Shown piece by piece: positions 36,275 to 46,974 of a stretch of 64,000 bases of DNA. Numbering within the stretch: the stretch's first letter is position 1; every line of letters begins with the position of its first letter. The notes under the pieces are model-generated. The model was not told the DNA's origin. It made no database searches and saw only the letters and a list, made by a program, of their open reading frames with translations. This stretch comes from Cyanophora paradoxa (Eukaryota; Glaucocystophyceae; Cyanophorales; Cyanophoraceae). The DNA lies in the NCBI GenBank assembly GCA_004431415.1, contig QPMI01000671.1:62001-126000 (forward strand), written 5' to 3'. Both the position numbers and the translations under genes were made by a program.

Positions 36275-36396
36275 CGGGAGGCGGAGGCGCTTAGAAGCGC
36301 TGAAAATGCGAGTTCCGCACTAGGGCATCCTGCACCACCGATTAATAGATTCACCAATCCATACATGATCAGCGAGCAAACAAACCGCGAATTTGG
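35821..36396. other. AT-rich intergenic region with a poly-G run
   Basis: 3' flank of the TPR gene. It begins with packed six-base palindromes (AAGCTTCGAATTCG, CTCGAGCTCGATATCG at about 35878-35935), then an AT-rich stretch to about 36140, then a 31-nt poly-G run (36244-36274). No gene seen. Confidence 0.5.
36244..36274. repeat. 31-nt poly-G homopolymer
   Basis: Single uninterrupted G run in an intergenic region (poly-C on the minus strand). Confidence 0.8.
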
Positions 36397-36806
36397 TCAC
36401 GCTGCAGGGCGCGGGTCAGGCGAGGCGGAGCGCTCCCGGGGGGCGGGTGGCGCGGGGCGTCCGCACTCGGTCGAGGGCATCGAGTAGGCTTCGTTGGGTC
36501 GCTTGGGGTATGGCTCGCGCCAGCCGTACTTCTGTGCCTCGGCTATGGGCTGCGAGAAGCACTCGTTCGGCGCAGCCTTCCTCCGCTTCTGCTGCTCGTG
36601 GAACTCGCGCAGGAGCTGCCCCGATGAAAACTGTGCGACGTTGAACGTTTAATCAGCGCTGGCTGAAGTGAACCTCAAAGCTGACACGTGCGGCGGACCT
36701 CCTTGGCTTGCGCGGTCTTCACTGTCACCGTCATCGAGTGCATTGTTCCCGTTTCGTCGAGCTTCGTGGTTGTGATAGGAGGCTCAAGAGGCGCGTACGG
36801 GTCGGC
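36397..36806 (-). CDS. Small protein, conserved-looking, partial (5' exon not found)
   Basis: Two exons join cleanly on the minus strand. Exon 36699-36806 (36 codons) reads ADPYAPLEPPITTTKLDE, then TGTMHSMTVTVKTAQAKE. Exon 36397-36630 (77 codons plus TGA at 36397-36399) reads FSSGQLLREFHEQQKRRK, then EAQKYGWREPYPKRPNEAYS and a Pro-rich end. The intron 36631-36698 starts GT and ends CAG, phase 0. The upstream exon with the start codon should lie beyond 36807 but I could not place it. The GW-E-PYPK style of short basic/aromatic motifs recalls small ciliary microtubule-associated proteins, but I cannot name a family and give no function. Confidence 0.55.
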
Positions 36807-37658
36807 CTGCGATCGAATTCGTTCTAAATTCGCGGGCGGGGCGTGTCGCGGCGGCGCGGGGCGTGACAGCAAGAGGTGAGGCATACCAAGTACGTGAGTC
36901 CTATCCGAAAAAAAAAGAGGAATCAGCTTAGCTGTGTGAGGCCTTTTGCAGGAGGGCGAGGGGCGGGGACCCAGCGGGCGGGCCGGTACGGCCACGGGGC
37001 GCCTAGAAGCATACTAATCAGGCGAATCAGCCGGACGGGCAGGCAAGCGCGCGGCAAAGATACGATCATAAAGATATGTCGAGCCTCGTCGGGCCGCCCG
37101 TCTGAACCGGCGCGAGGAGGGGACCCGACGGCCGACACGGGGCGCACGGGCGCGGCGCGGCGCCATATATCGATATCCTAGCTTAACTTCAGTGCTGCAG
37201 CCAGTTTATCCTATCGCCGCGGCGGCGGGGCCAGGTAGCAACGGACGAAAGCCGGCCCCGAAAATAGAGCATCTCGTGGCTGGGGGCGCGCTGGCTCACC
37301 AAAGAACCCAGCCATAGGATACTAAGCCGCTCCTCTCTTGCGCCGCGCCGCAAGTAGTCAGTTGTGTCCTGCCTTGAGAGTGGCGAGGTAGCGAGGCCCG
37401 AGATTATAGGATCGGTTCCGAGCAACCTTGGCCACGCTAATCTACGGGTGCGCTTCTTCCGGAGGTGGTTTGCTGAGCTTTGCTGTTTGCTGAGAACTTT
37501 TGCTGAGAAATTTGCTCGGAGACCGGGGTACGTGAAATTGGACGTCGGCTGCTGGTCTTGTAGCGCGGCGGATAGTGCATCTTCTATCTTGCGGCTGACA
37601 GAGCGTGAGGCGGGGTCCGCCCGGATCTGCGGAGCGCGAGGCCCGCCTTCCAACCACT
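36807..37658. other. Intergenic region between small gene and PP4R1-like gene
   Basis: About 850 bases. It probably holds the missing 5' exon of the small minus-strand gene and the promoter of the next plus-strand gene. No further coding signal supported. Confidence 0.4.
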
Positions 37659-40600
37659 ATGGACGGGGAGTTCGGAGAGTTCCCGGACAGCTTCGAGGGC
37701 GATAATCTAGGTGGGTTCTGTAGTATGCACTCCCCTCTCCGCACTCGCCCGTCGCGGAACTGCTTCCCGCCCAAGCGGCCGCTCCAGTCGTACACGCTCG
37801 TTGATCCCCTGCCAGTCTCCGCTGATTCGAGTGCATGCGCAGTCGATTCTGATGGCCCTGGGCTCGAAGACCTCACGCAGGACGAGAGCCTAACAGAAAT
37901 GCAGCGCCTGGAGCGGTACCTCACTTCCTCCGTCGCCCTACAAAGGTCAGCGGCTTTAAAAGAGATCCTGCTTTCGTTTTTGGCCTTGCCCTGAAACGCT
38001 CGCGGCGCCCGCCCGTCCTGTGCAGGCTCAGCCACATCAAAGATATAGGCATCCACGTGAGGGCAGGAGGCTTCAGCGAGAGCCGAGCGGCACTATTTCC
38101 ACTGCTGCAAAAACTTTCGGAGGACGAGCAGGATATTCGCGCGTCGTTTGCCCGCCAGCTCTCCGAGATAGCGGCGCTGTTCGTCGAGGTAAGGGGCACT
38201 TCTGCGATCGCGGTCATATCTTAGCTAACGGTGCTTGGAACAACGCTCAGCATGACGCTTACTCCGATGTCGAAAACGTGCTTCTTCCGCTTTCCGTGCG
38301 CCTCCTCAACGACGATCTGCCGCAAGTGCGCCCGCTCGTTCAAATCGCGCGCAATTCCCCGCCAAGCGCGCCGCGCAGGTGCGGGAGGCAGCATGCGACG
38401 GTCTCATTCAAATGGCCCCGCTCCTGCGCTCGGCCGAAGTGGAAGGCCTTGTTCTGCCCCTCTTTGTGAAGCTGGCCGCAGCGGAATGCGAGGACACCCG
38501 ATGCCTCGCCGCCAAGGTCTCTCTCTTTCTTCCTTTCTTATCTCAACGCGGTGCTGCCTCCCCTAACGGATCCATAGGCACTGAATGAGGTTGCCGAGTG
38601 GGCGCCGCGCGAAGTGATCGAGCGCGTTGTGCTTCCGGAGATCGAAAAGTTGTGCGAGGACTCCGTGTTTCGTGTCCGCAAGGTGCGACCGACGTTTGCG
38701 CGCGGCGCTCGAAGCCCCGCAAACCGCTGCCCTCTAGGTCCAGGCCCTCAATCTGGACCGCGTGGCGCACACAGTCGGCGCTGAGACGACGACGGCCCGT
38801 ATCGTGCGTGCAGCTGCCGCACCGTCCCGAGTAGCGGCAACCTCGCCCCGCTCATTCCGCGCCCGTCCGGGAACAGGTGCCGCTGTTCGCGAAGCTCGCG
38901 GAGGACGAGGTGTGGGGCGTGCGGAAGGCATGCGCGGAGGCGGTGGTGGCGCTGAGCAACGCGCTCGCTCCAGAGGCGCGCGTCTCGACGCTGCTGCCCA
39001 TCGTGGAGAAGTACACGCAGGACGTGTGCCGCGCTTGCCCAAGCGCCCGCCCGCACCGCGCGCTCAGCTGCAACGATGCCGTGCAGGCGTCCCGCTGGGT
39101 GCGCACGGCGGTCTTGCAACAGCTCGGCCCGTTCCTGGCGACGCTGCGCGGGGGCGACATCCCCGCGAGCGCCCTCTCGAGCTACACAGCGATGGCGACG
39201 CAGACGCAGGACCCGGAGCTCTGCCGCTTCTGCGCCTTCAACTTCCCGGCTGTAGCGCTCACGCTGGGGCGGGAGCGCTGGGGCGAGCTCAAGGGTACGT
39301 ACGAGACGCTGGCGGCGGACCAGCAGTGGAAGGTGCGGCGGACGCTTGCGTTCAGCGTGCACGAGATGGCGCGCATCCTCGGGCCGGAGGTGACGGCGGG
39401 GACGCTGCTGCCGATCTTCGACGGGTTCCTGAAGGACCTGGACGAGGTCAAGGTGGGCGTCGTGCGCCACCTCGCCGCCTTCCTGCGGCTCCTGGAGCCC
39501 GAGGCGCGCGCCCGCTACCTGCCGGCCGTGGAGGCGGTGGCGCGGGAGGAGAACTGGCGCTTCCGCAAGCTCCTCGCCAAGCAGCTCGAGGACCTCGCCG
39601 CCATCTTCGACGCCCCCGCCCTGCCCCGCGTCCTCCTCCCCGTCGCCCTCCGCCTCTGCCGCGACCCCGTCCACCGCGTCCGCCACCGCGCCCACACCGC
39701 CGTGCGCCCGGCCCCCCCTGCCCTGCCTCTCCCCGTCGCGCCGCTCACTCCCGGCACGCCAGGCCGCGGCGCTCTTCTGCGTGACCGCGAGGGACCCCAT
39801 GCCGGCCGCCGTGGTCCCGGGGGAGGAGCCGGCCCCGCACATCGCCCTCCTCGGCGAGATTCAGAAGTTCGCCGGCGACCGCAGCTTCGTCCACCGCCAA
39901 ACGTGCGCCCGCCCCGCCCCGCTCCGCCCCGCCCGCCCCGCTGCGTACCGCCGGCCGGCCGGCTCATGACGCTGCCCCGTGCCCCGCTCAGCTACGTGCG
40001 CATCTGCGAGGAGGTATGCGTGCGGATGCTCCCGCCCGCGCCGCCCTCGCGGGTCGCGCCTTCCTCGGGCTCCTCGCCCGCCCGCGGGACGCCGCGGGGC
40101 ACGCCGCGGGACGCCACGCCCCGTACGGCGGGACCCTCCTTGGAGCCGAGGGAACGGGAGCAGGAGAGCGCGGCGCGGGCGGCGGAGCGGGAGATCCTGC
40201 CGCGGGCGGTCGAGCGCGAGCTGCTGCCGCTGCTGGGCCCGCTGGCGCACGACCGCGTGCCGAACGTGCGGATCGCGCTGGCGCGGCTGCTCTCGGGCCC
40301 GCTGCGCTCGCACCCGTTCTTCGTGGAGCACGGGGAGACGGTGGCGCTGCTGGACCTGCTCGGGCAGGACCGCGACCGCGACGTCCGCCACTTCGCCTCG
40401 CTGCCGCCGGCGCGGGCCCCCTCGCCCAGCCCCTCCATGGCCGCCACCGTCGACGACAGCGTCCACGACATCGACGCCGTCAGCGTCGCCTCCGCCGGCA
40501 GCTCCGGCAGCGTCGGCAGCGCCGGCGCCCCCCTCTCCCCCGCCCGCTCCGCCTCCCCGGCCCGTCCCGCCCCGGACGCCCTCCGCTCCTCCCTCTCCCC

Positions 40601-41588
40601 ATCTCCTTCCTCCCCGCAGCCAGGCGCGGCTGTCTCCCCGGTCCCTGTTTCCAGCGGAGGCAGCGGCGGCAGCGGCGGCAGCGGCGCCGGCGGCAGCAGC
40701 AACAACGCGCCGGTGGAGTCCACGGCAGCGAGCCCTGTGCAGCTCTCCAGCCAGAGCACGAAGCACGGGAGCAGCGAGTCGCGCCGCAACTCGGAGGACG
40801 GCGCCGAGGCGGAGGCGCCGGCGGCGGGCGGTGCGGCGCAGGAGGCCGGGCACGGGCACGGGCACGGGCACGGGGCGGCGCACCCACACGCGCCGCACCA
40901 CCACGGCCACGGCCACAACCACGCGCTCGCGCTGCCCGAGCCCGAGGGCGAGGAGCTGCGGCACCGCGTTGGGCGCGCCTCCCCCGAGGGCGAGTTCGCG
41001 CGCTTCCCCGCCTCGCCCCCGCCCCGCAATGGCGGCACCCCCGGCTCGAGCCCCATCAAAAAGCTCTCCCCCTCCATCGCCCTCGCCCACGCCGCCCCGG
41101 CCCCCGACGCCTCCCCCGTCTTCTTCCCCGCCCTTCCGCCGCCCGTCCCCGACGCCGCCGTCGCCCCGGAGAACGTCCTCTCGGCGGCGGAGGCCGCCCT
41201 TGAAAGCAACGGGGTGCGGAGCACGTTCGCGCGGCGGCGGCCGCCGCGGGAGCGCGCGCACGAGAAGAGCCACGTGCGGCACCGACGGGACAGCCAACCG
41301 CGATCTTCGTCCGGCGGCGAGGGCGACGGCGGATCCGTCTCTCCCGTCGACAGGCCGCGCTCCCCCGCCGACAGCCCGATGAGTCCGGCGTCCGGCGCGG
41401 CGTACCCCCCGACGCTCTCCCTGCTGGCCGAGACGGAGGCAGCGAGGCGGGACGGGGTGGATGCGCCGGAGTCGCCGACTCTGTGCCATTGCGGTGACTG
41501 TGGGGCACACAAGTCATCCCACCACGCCCGGCAGCTCAACGGCTGGCACCACCAGCCCGAGCTCCTCGCCGACTCGCCCGGCCACTGA
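37659..41588 (+). CDS. HEAT-repeat protein like protein phosphatase 4 regulatory subunit 1
   Basis: Likely regulatory scaffold for a PP2A/PP4-type phosphatase. Start ATG 37659 (MDGEFGEFPDSFEGDNL); an intron joins to VSADSSACAVD. HEAT repeats follow over many exons: FPLLQKLSEDEQDIRASFA (about 38095), NVLLPLSVRLLNDDLPQ, LVLPLFVKLAAAECEDTR, PLFAKLAEDEVWGVRKACAE (about 38880), SRWVRTAVLQQLGPFLATL, QQWKVRRTLAFSVHEMARIL and NWRFRKLLAKQLEDLAAIF. The order V-VRKACAE, SRWVR-AA-QLGPF and W-VRR-LA-S-HE is that of PPP4R1 rather than the PP2A A subunit. The C-terminal third is disordered, Ser/Pro-rich, with a (HG)n and His-rich block (about 40850-40930). Stop TGA 41586-41588. Orthology to PPP4R1 is likely but not proven. 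Confidence 0.8.
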
Positions 41589-41990
41589 TCGCCCAGCTCT
41601 CGGACCCTTTCCTCTTTATATTCGTTCTTTAGTTTGAGGGACAGGGGATTGAAGTGAGGGTAGGGGGTGCCGTGCCGTGTAGGTGGCCCATGCTTAGCTA
41701 AGAGTCGCACGTTCTTGCCTAGCGTTTACCTTTCGATTCTTTATAATCGTCTTTCCGCTTTTTTAAAATGTTAGCTTTTATGTGGTTACGTCTACTAGGC
41801 TAGTTTCCTTGAAGGAATGCGAGGTTTAAATGCATGTGAAACGCAAGCCTCAGAGTTCGAGTCTCGGATGTATGTACTAGTGTACGAATTCGAAGGGCAT
41901 CGATATCGTGAAATTCAATGATTAAAGGGGGGCTGCACAGTGCAGGCTCCGCCGGGCCGGACTGACTGGAGGGAGTCTGATTTGCCCGCA
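41589..41990. other. 3' flanks of two convergent genes
   Basis: About 400 AT-richer bases between the stop codons of the PP4R1-like and HAUS1-like genes. Nothing beyond UTR-like sequence seen. Confidence 0.5.
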
Positions 41991-43041
41991 TCAGGTGCCA
42001 GCCCCTTCGAGGCCCATGAGCCCCACCCTCCGGGAAACCTCGTCCTCGAGCTCTTTTAGCCGGGCGCGCGCTTGCGCCACCTTCAACCTCGCGAGGGACA
42101 GGTCCTGCGGGCAGCAAATGAACGTCGACCAGCGCTACTCGGCGAGTCGGAAGGATGGCTCGCACCGGAGGGAGGTCCAGGTACGACCTCAGCTTCGAGA
42201 GCAGCGGCTGGGTGACCGTCTTGATCTCCTCCACCTCGGCCGCCTGCCGTGCCGCCCTCGGGAAAGAGCGCGCGAATTGCAGCGTGGAACTCACTATCTT
42301 CACTAGCATTCCGTGCTCAACCTCATCCTTGTTGTATCCGGCGCACTGCAGCATTCGCTGTGCGACAGGATGAGAGCTCGAGCGCGGCATGCATCGCTTG
42401 CTCGCGGCAGACCTGCTGCTTCTCGATCTCTCTTGTGTACTCTTCCCGCTTCGCCATCAACGCCTCCAGCTCTGCTTGCCGCGTGTCGTACGACGCTTGC
42501 GCCTCCGCCTCCTTCCGCACAGCGGCATCGTACGCCCTGCACGCGGCAGTCAGCGCGCATCGCCAGCACGCGAACACACGAATTCTTACTTCTTAACGCT
42601 CCGATGCAGCTCCTCTGCCTTGTCCGCGGCCTCCTTCTCTGTCTTCAACTCCTCCTGCTCCTCCTCGGCCTTCTCTGCCAACTCAAAGAGTTCTCGCTGC
42701 AGGTTGTCGATGGCGATGTACATGCTGTGTCGCTTCAATTCCAAGGGCGAGTGCGCGGCGGCGTCGGGACCTGTTGAGAGTTGGCTCTCGCAGCTCTAGC
42801 TCGCTCGCTGCCTCGGCGAGGGCGCGAAGCATGGACTGCGCGTCTGCAGGTAAGTTCTTTGAGCTCATGCCGAGCCTCTGCAGCATTGCCTCGAGCTGCT
42901 GCGCTGCGGTGTACGGTCAACGGCGCGACAAACCGTGGCGGCGGGACGTGGCGTACCTCGCTGCTCGTATGTGCGCGCTCGTCTTCGCGAAGCCGCCAGC
43001 TCTATATCGATCGTCTCCTCGGCCGGCGCTGGCGAGGCCAT
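41991..43041 (-). CDS. HAUS1: HAUS augmin-like complex subunit 1 (AUG1-like)
   Basis: Predicted subunit of augmin, which recruits gamma-tubulin to existing microtubules in the spindle. Exon 1 is 42957-43041 (MASPAPAEETIDIELAAS...). Following exons read QQLEAMLQRLGMSSKNLPAD, then RHSMYIAIDNLQRELFELAE with coiled coil, AYDAAVRKEAEAQASYD, GYNKDEVEHGMLVKIV and QPLLSKLRSYLDLPP. The last exon gives DLSLARLKVAQARARLKELE, stop TGA 41991-41993. The joined Y-DLPPDLSLARLKV-A-ARLKELE near the C-terminus is the signature seen in HAUS1/AUG1 proteins. Total about 254 residues, close to the family's usual size. All joins are in phase with GT/CAG ends. It shares a 36-nt divergent promoter with the CCA-enzyme gene. 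Confidence 0.8.
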
Positions 43042-43077
43042 CGCGTGGGTACTGCAAACGCATCAGTTAGCTGGCGG
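43042..43077. promoter_or_regulatory. 36-nt bidirectional start region (HAUS1-like / CCA enzyme)
   Basis: Only 36 bases separate the two divergent ATG codons (43041 minus, 43078 plus). Promoters and 5' UTRs must therefore overlap the neighbouring gene, or one gene uses a different start. I see no core promoter motif in so short a stretch. Confidence 0.5.
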
Positions 43078-45365
43078 ATGTCCGAGAGCAGCGAGGAGCA
43101 GCCGGCGAAGCGCGTACGCATTGAAATGGCGGTCTCGCTCACACCTGCAGAAGGCAAACTATTCGATCTGCTCCTGTCGGTCGTACGCGACCGCAAACTC
43201 GACACTACTCTGCGCGTTGCCGGGGGCTGGGTGCGCGACAAGGTGCGTCTCAGCTCGTGCGCTTGAGCGCGCGGCGCGCTCCCTCGGATCGGAAGGGAGA
43301 GCACAGAGGTCGAGGTGACGATTGTGCGCAGGTGCTGGGTCGCGAGAGCCATGACCTGGACATTGCGCTGGACAATATGCTTGGGCGCGAGTTCGCAGAG
43401 CACATCGACAGGTCGCGGCCGCAGCGTCTGCGACCGACGCCCGATTTGATCGTACGCAGGTACATGAAAGAGAAGCTGGGCAAGGGCTGTGGCGTCGCGG
43501 TCATTCAGTCGAACCCAGACCAGAGCAAGCACCTTGAAACCGCCCGCGTGAAAATCGATGGCGCCTGGATCGACTTCGTCAACCTGAGGTCTGAGACGTA
43601 CACCGCTGACAGCCGGATCCCGGAGATGGTGCGCACACGCATTGCACCGCAAAACCGTTTTCGCACTTGCTCTGAATGCTTGGAAGGCATTCGGAACCCC
43701 GGAGCAGGATGCCCTTAGGCGCGATCTCACCATAAATGCCCTCTTCTACAACGTCAACAGAGGAGAGGTAGAGGACTTCACGGGCCGGGTGCTCTTTGAT
43801 CATACTCCTGTCTGGCATCGTGCAAACTGGTTCCGCAGGGGATCGCTGATCTTCGGGAAGGTGTCATCCGGACTCCGCTGCCTCCCCTGACCACGTTCCT
43901 CGATGACCCTCTCCGTGTTTTGAGGGCGGCGCGGTTTGCGAGCCGCTTCGGGTTCACCGTAGACAGCGAGTTGTCTGCGGCAGCTGGCAACCCGGACGTC
44001 AAGGTGTGCTTTGCTTGAAATTTTAATTGCTGCTCTTTTGCTGCTGCTGCTGACAACATGCAGAATGCATTGATGCACAAGATCAGCCGAGAGCGTGTTG
44101 GTGTAGAGGTTGACGGGATGCTCGCTGGGCCTCGGCCAGCAATGGCACTTGGATTGCTTCACCGAATGGGCCTCTTTGCGGTGGTCTTTTCATCTCCTCC
44201 TGGCTCACGTGTGCTCGCTGGACTTTGGTAACATTGGTCAAACCCTGACGGCTTTCTTTGTGTAGCGGAGCTCATCGGAGACTTCGATAAAGAGTCCATG
44301 GGGTTTGTCCTCAAGGCAGCAAGGTGTCCTTTAATTTCGCCGCTGAGGTGGCATGGCCTTATCTGATCGTTTTTAGAGCTCTCCAGTATCGGACCAAACA
44401 TGAAGATGCCATGGAGGCCGAGGATCGGAAGATGCTATTTTTGGCTGCTCTTGTTTGGAACCTTAGGACGTTCTCCTGCCTGGATGCTCGCAAAAAGCCC
44501 CTTCCCCTCGTCAAGCACATCATCCGTGAATCACTGAAGGTGGGTGCAGCCGCCCACTCAGTCTCTGTTTCTGTTCTTTTTACACTGTTTACAGCTGAAG
44601 GCGAAAGATGCGGACAATGTCCATCTCGCACTAGAGTGCTATCCGGACTTTCAGGAGCTCTGTCGCCTTCATGCCAAACAGGTCAGATTTTGTAGTGCAT
44701 TGATCCTGTTCAATCCTCTCACTCCCATTTGCTTAGGCACCGCTGGCCGACCGGAAGAAAGCAGGTTTGAAATCGCGCTCTGCATTTTTGGCTCTATTGG
44801 AAACTAACCTACCAGAACCAGGGCTGGCAATGCGCACAGCAGGACCCCTGTGGAGTGTTTCGCTTGATCTTGGAGCTGTGGTGGACTTGCAGGGCTCTTA
44901 TAGCTTGGATGCCCCTCTGAACACTCTGGATACATCATTGCGTGAGTTGGAGTCGGATAGCTTTCTCCACTCTTTGCTAACTATCTGTCAGCTGATAATG
45001 GAGACGAGGCGGTTTGTGCAAGATACACATCTTTGCGGAACCGCCTCCACGACATGGGCCTCGTGGGCGCATGGGACTTCAAGCATATCTTGAATGTAAG
45101 TGTGTGGCTTGTACTCCTCGCTTCCATCTAGATTGCTGATGCAATGACAGGGACAGGAGGTCATGGCCGCTCTGAACATGAAGGGCGGTGGCCCAAAGCT
45201 TGGTATTCTCATGCAGGTTTGCAGTTCTTGTTTTGTGCTCTTTGTGCATGGTTGATACATACTTGGCTGCAGCGCATCATGGAGTGGCAGCTCGAGCATC
45301 CCGCTGGCACCAAGGAGGAGTGCCGAGAGTGGCTGATTGCCGCGGAAGAAGCAGCAGGCAAGTGA
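43078..45365 (+). CDS. CCA tRNA nucleotidyltransferase
   Basis: Adds the CCA end to tRNAs. Exon 1 is 43078-43242 and ends in GGWVRDK, the nucleotide-binding loop. The next exon starts VLGRESHDLDIALDN with the catalytic DxD. Later motifs: RRDLTINALFYNVNRGEVED (about 43718), LDDPLRVLRAARFASRFGF (about 43901), ISRERVGVEVDGML (about 44083) and a C-terminal end with NMKGGGPKLGILMQ and RIMEWQLEHPAGTKEECREW. These are the class II eukaryotic signatures in correct order. Around nine introns, less GC-rich than elsewhere. Stop TGA 45363-45365. N-terminus lacks an obvious organelle leader (MSSESSEEQ-like acidic start), although eukaryotes often make several isoforms. Its stop lies 24 nt from that of the SETD9-like gene on the other strand. 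Confidence 0.93.
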
Positions 45366-45389
45366 TTCAGGCAAGATTGTAAACATCAG

Positions 45390-46974
45390 TCAGAAAACCG
45401 ACGTCGAACTGCTTCTGGGTCGGACTCCCAGTACCAGGGAGGATGCAAATGCGCTAGTGCTGGATTGAACCTATACTGCATGAATAGTTCTTCCTGCACA
45501 GTGGGTGAGAGCGTGATTGGCAGGTCAGCTGATCAGGTCACACACCCCAGCCTTGACATGTGTCTTTGCAACAATCGCGAAAGCCCGGTAGTCTGGCTGG
45601 GAGTTCGTGAACATGCCTCCTTCGAGGTAATACCTGTTCGGGATCCTGGAGAATATACCAGTCAAATAAGCAGGATTGATCAGTCAAATGAGCTAAAGAG
45701 TAAGGCTGGATGTTGGACTCTTTGCAAGACGCGCACCAGGGAAGCAGTTTTCCCCACGAGCTGTCATCCCTTGGCCACTGTGAAGGGGCCTTGATGACGT
45801 TTGCTGCACCACCCTTGGGTGGATGATTCACAAGATGGCCGAGGGCAAGCGGATTCCTGCGGTCTGGTCCAATCTTCACTCCACGTGCTTTATGGTCAGC
45901 AACGGGCCCAATAGGAGAGCGCCACGGTTCGATAGGTTCTGCTGCCGCTGCATGTTCTTCCTGCTTTTCCTCCTCGCGCTCCGCTCTCTCATCTCTTTGC
46001 TCTGGTCTGAGTCGCATATCAACCAACTTGGGCTTCTTTGCTGGGACCTGCGGTTTCTCTGACGGTTCAGGTAATGTCTGCCCTTCTCCCATAGCCTTCA
46101 CCCTCCGCAAAGCTTCAACCGCTTTCTACTGAACTGATGAGCGCGGATACGGTTCGCAGTGTCATTCAGCAAACGTGTTCGCTGACCTCGGGAGGGTTGA
46201 TGTCCCACCACCGTGCATCAAGCATCACGCCATCGTAATGTACGTGAAGCTGATCATTGTCCTTCGCAATCTGCATAATTTGTTAGGTCTGTATCAGCTG
46301 GCAAAAAAGGCGGAGGCACACGTTGGGGTAGTTCGGCATTTCCCTGCCAAACAGAGGAAGCCAGATGAGGCCCGGCACGAATGCGACCAGCTGTCCCGGT
46401 CGCAGAGATCCACTCTGCGAGAACTGTAGCAATTGTATTGTGCTAGTCAACCGAATAAGGCGTACCGCGAGGAAAAGCCCGTCGCCAGCTCCAGGAATGG
46501 AGCTCGGGCGCCGCTGCAGCGAGTATCCAATTTTTGCAGCAAGCCTGCGCAACGCGAGTGAATGATGCATTTGAAGAACCTGTAGCTGCGTCAGGGACTG
46601 TGCACCGCGTTTGGACCGGGACGTCCGATGACTCGCCGAAGACCTCCTCCAGACTTTCGAGAAGCGGCCGTGCCTGCTTACAGAGCGCCCTGGTGACCTC
46701 AAGCTCTTTCCGCCAAGTCGCGACGTGCGCCTGCTTCATGGCCGCCTCCGCAGCAGCATCGCCGCCCTCGTAGTAGCTAAGCAGGAGCTGCAGCTCGTGC
46801 AGGTCCGCCGATTCCTGCAGCTTGCGATCCGAGCCGCCTAGAAAGTTCTTTGCAGCCTGCGCGCATGTAGTCAGGGGCGCGCAAGCTGGTGAGGCGCGAG
46901 ATCTAGAGGCGCACGGCGGATACGCGCGAGAAGAGCCCCGCCGCCGGGCGGGTGACGCGCATCGCGCCGGACAT
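45390..46974 (-). CDS. SETD9-like SET-domain protein
   Basis: Putative lysine methyltransferase of the SETD9 type. Exon 1 is 46924-46974 (MSGAMRVTRPAAGLFSR), joined to AAKNFLGGSDRKLQES and a helical region. The SET core is spread over small exons: PGAGDGLFLA, then SGSLRPGQLVAFVPGLIWLP, then DGVMLDARWWDINPPE, an inserted Lys/Glu-rich loop, NPLALGHLVNHPPKGGAANV (about 45835), IPNRYYLEGGMFTNSQ, AIVAKTHVKAG and EELFMQYRFNPAL. The last exon ends VRRRFSD, stop TGA 45390-45392. The order G-G-F, PG-LV-YPG, DG--iD, NP-A-GH-VN, AGEEL---Y matches SETD9 better than classic histone methyltransferases. The basic N-terminus without acidic residues could be a mitochondrial leader (inference). Substrate unknown. 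Confidence 0.75.
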
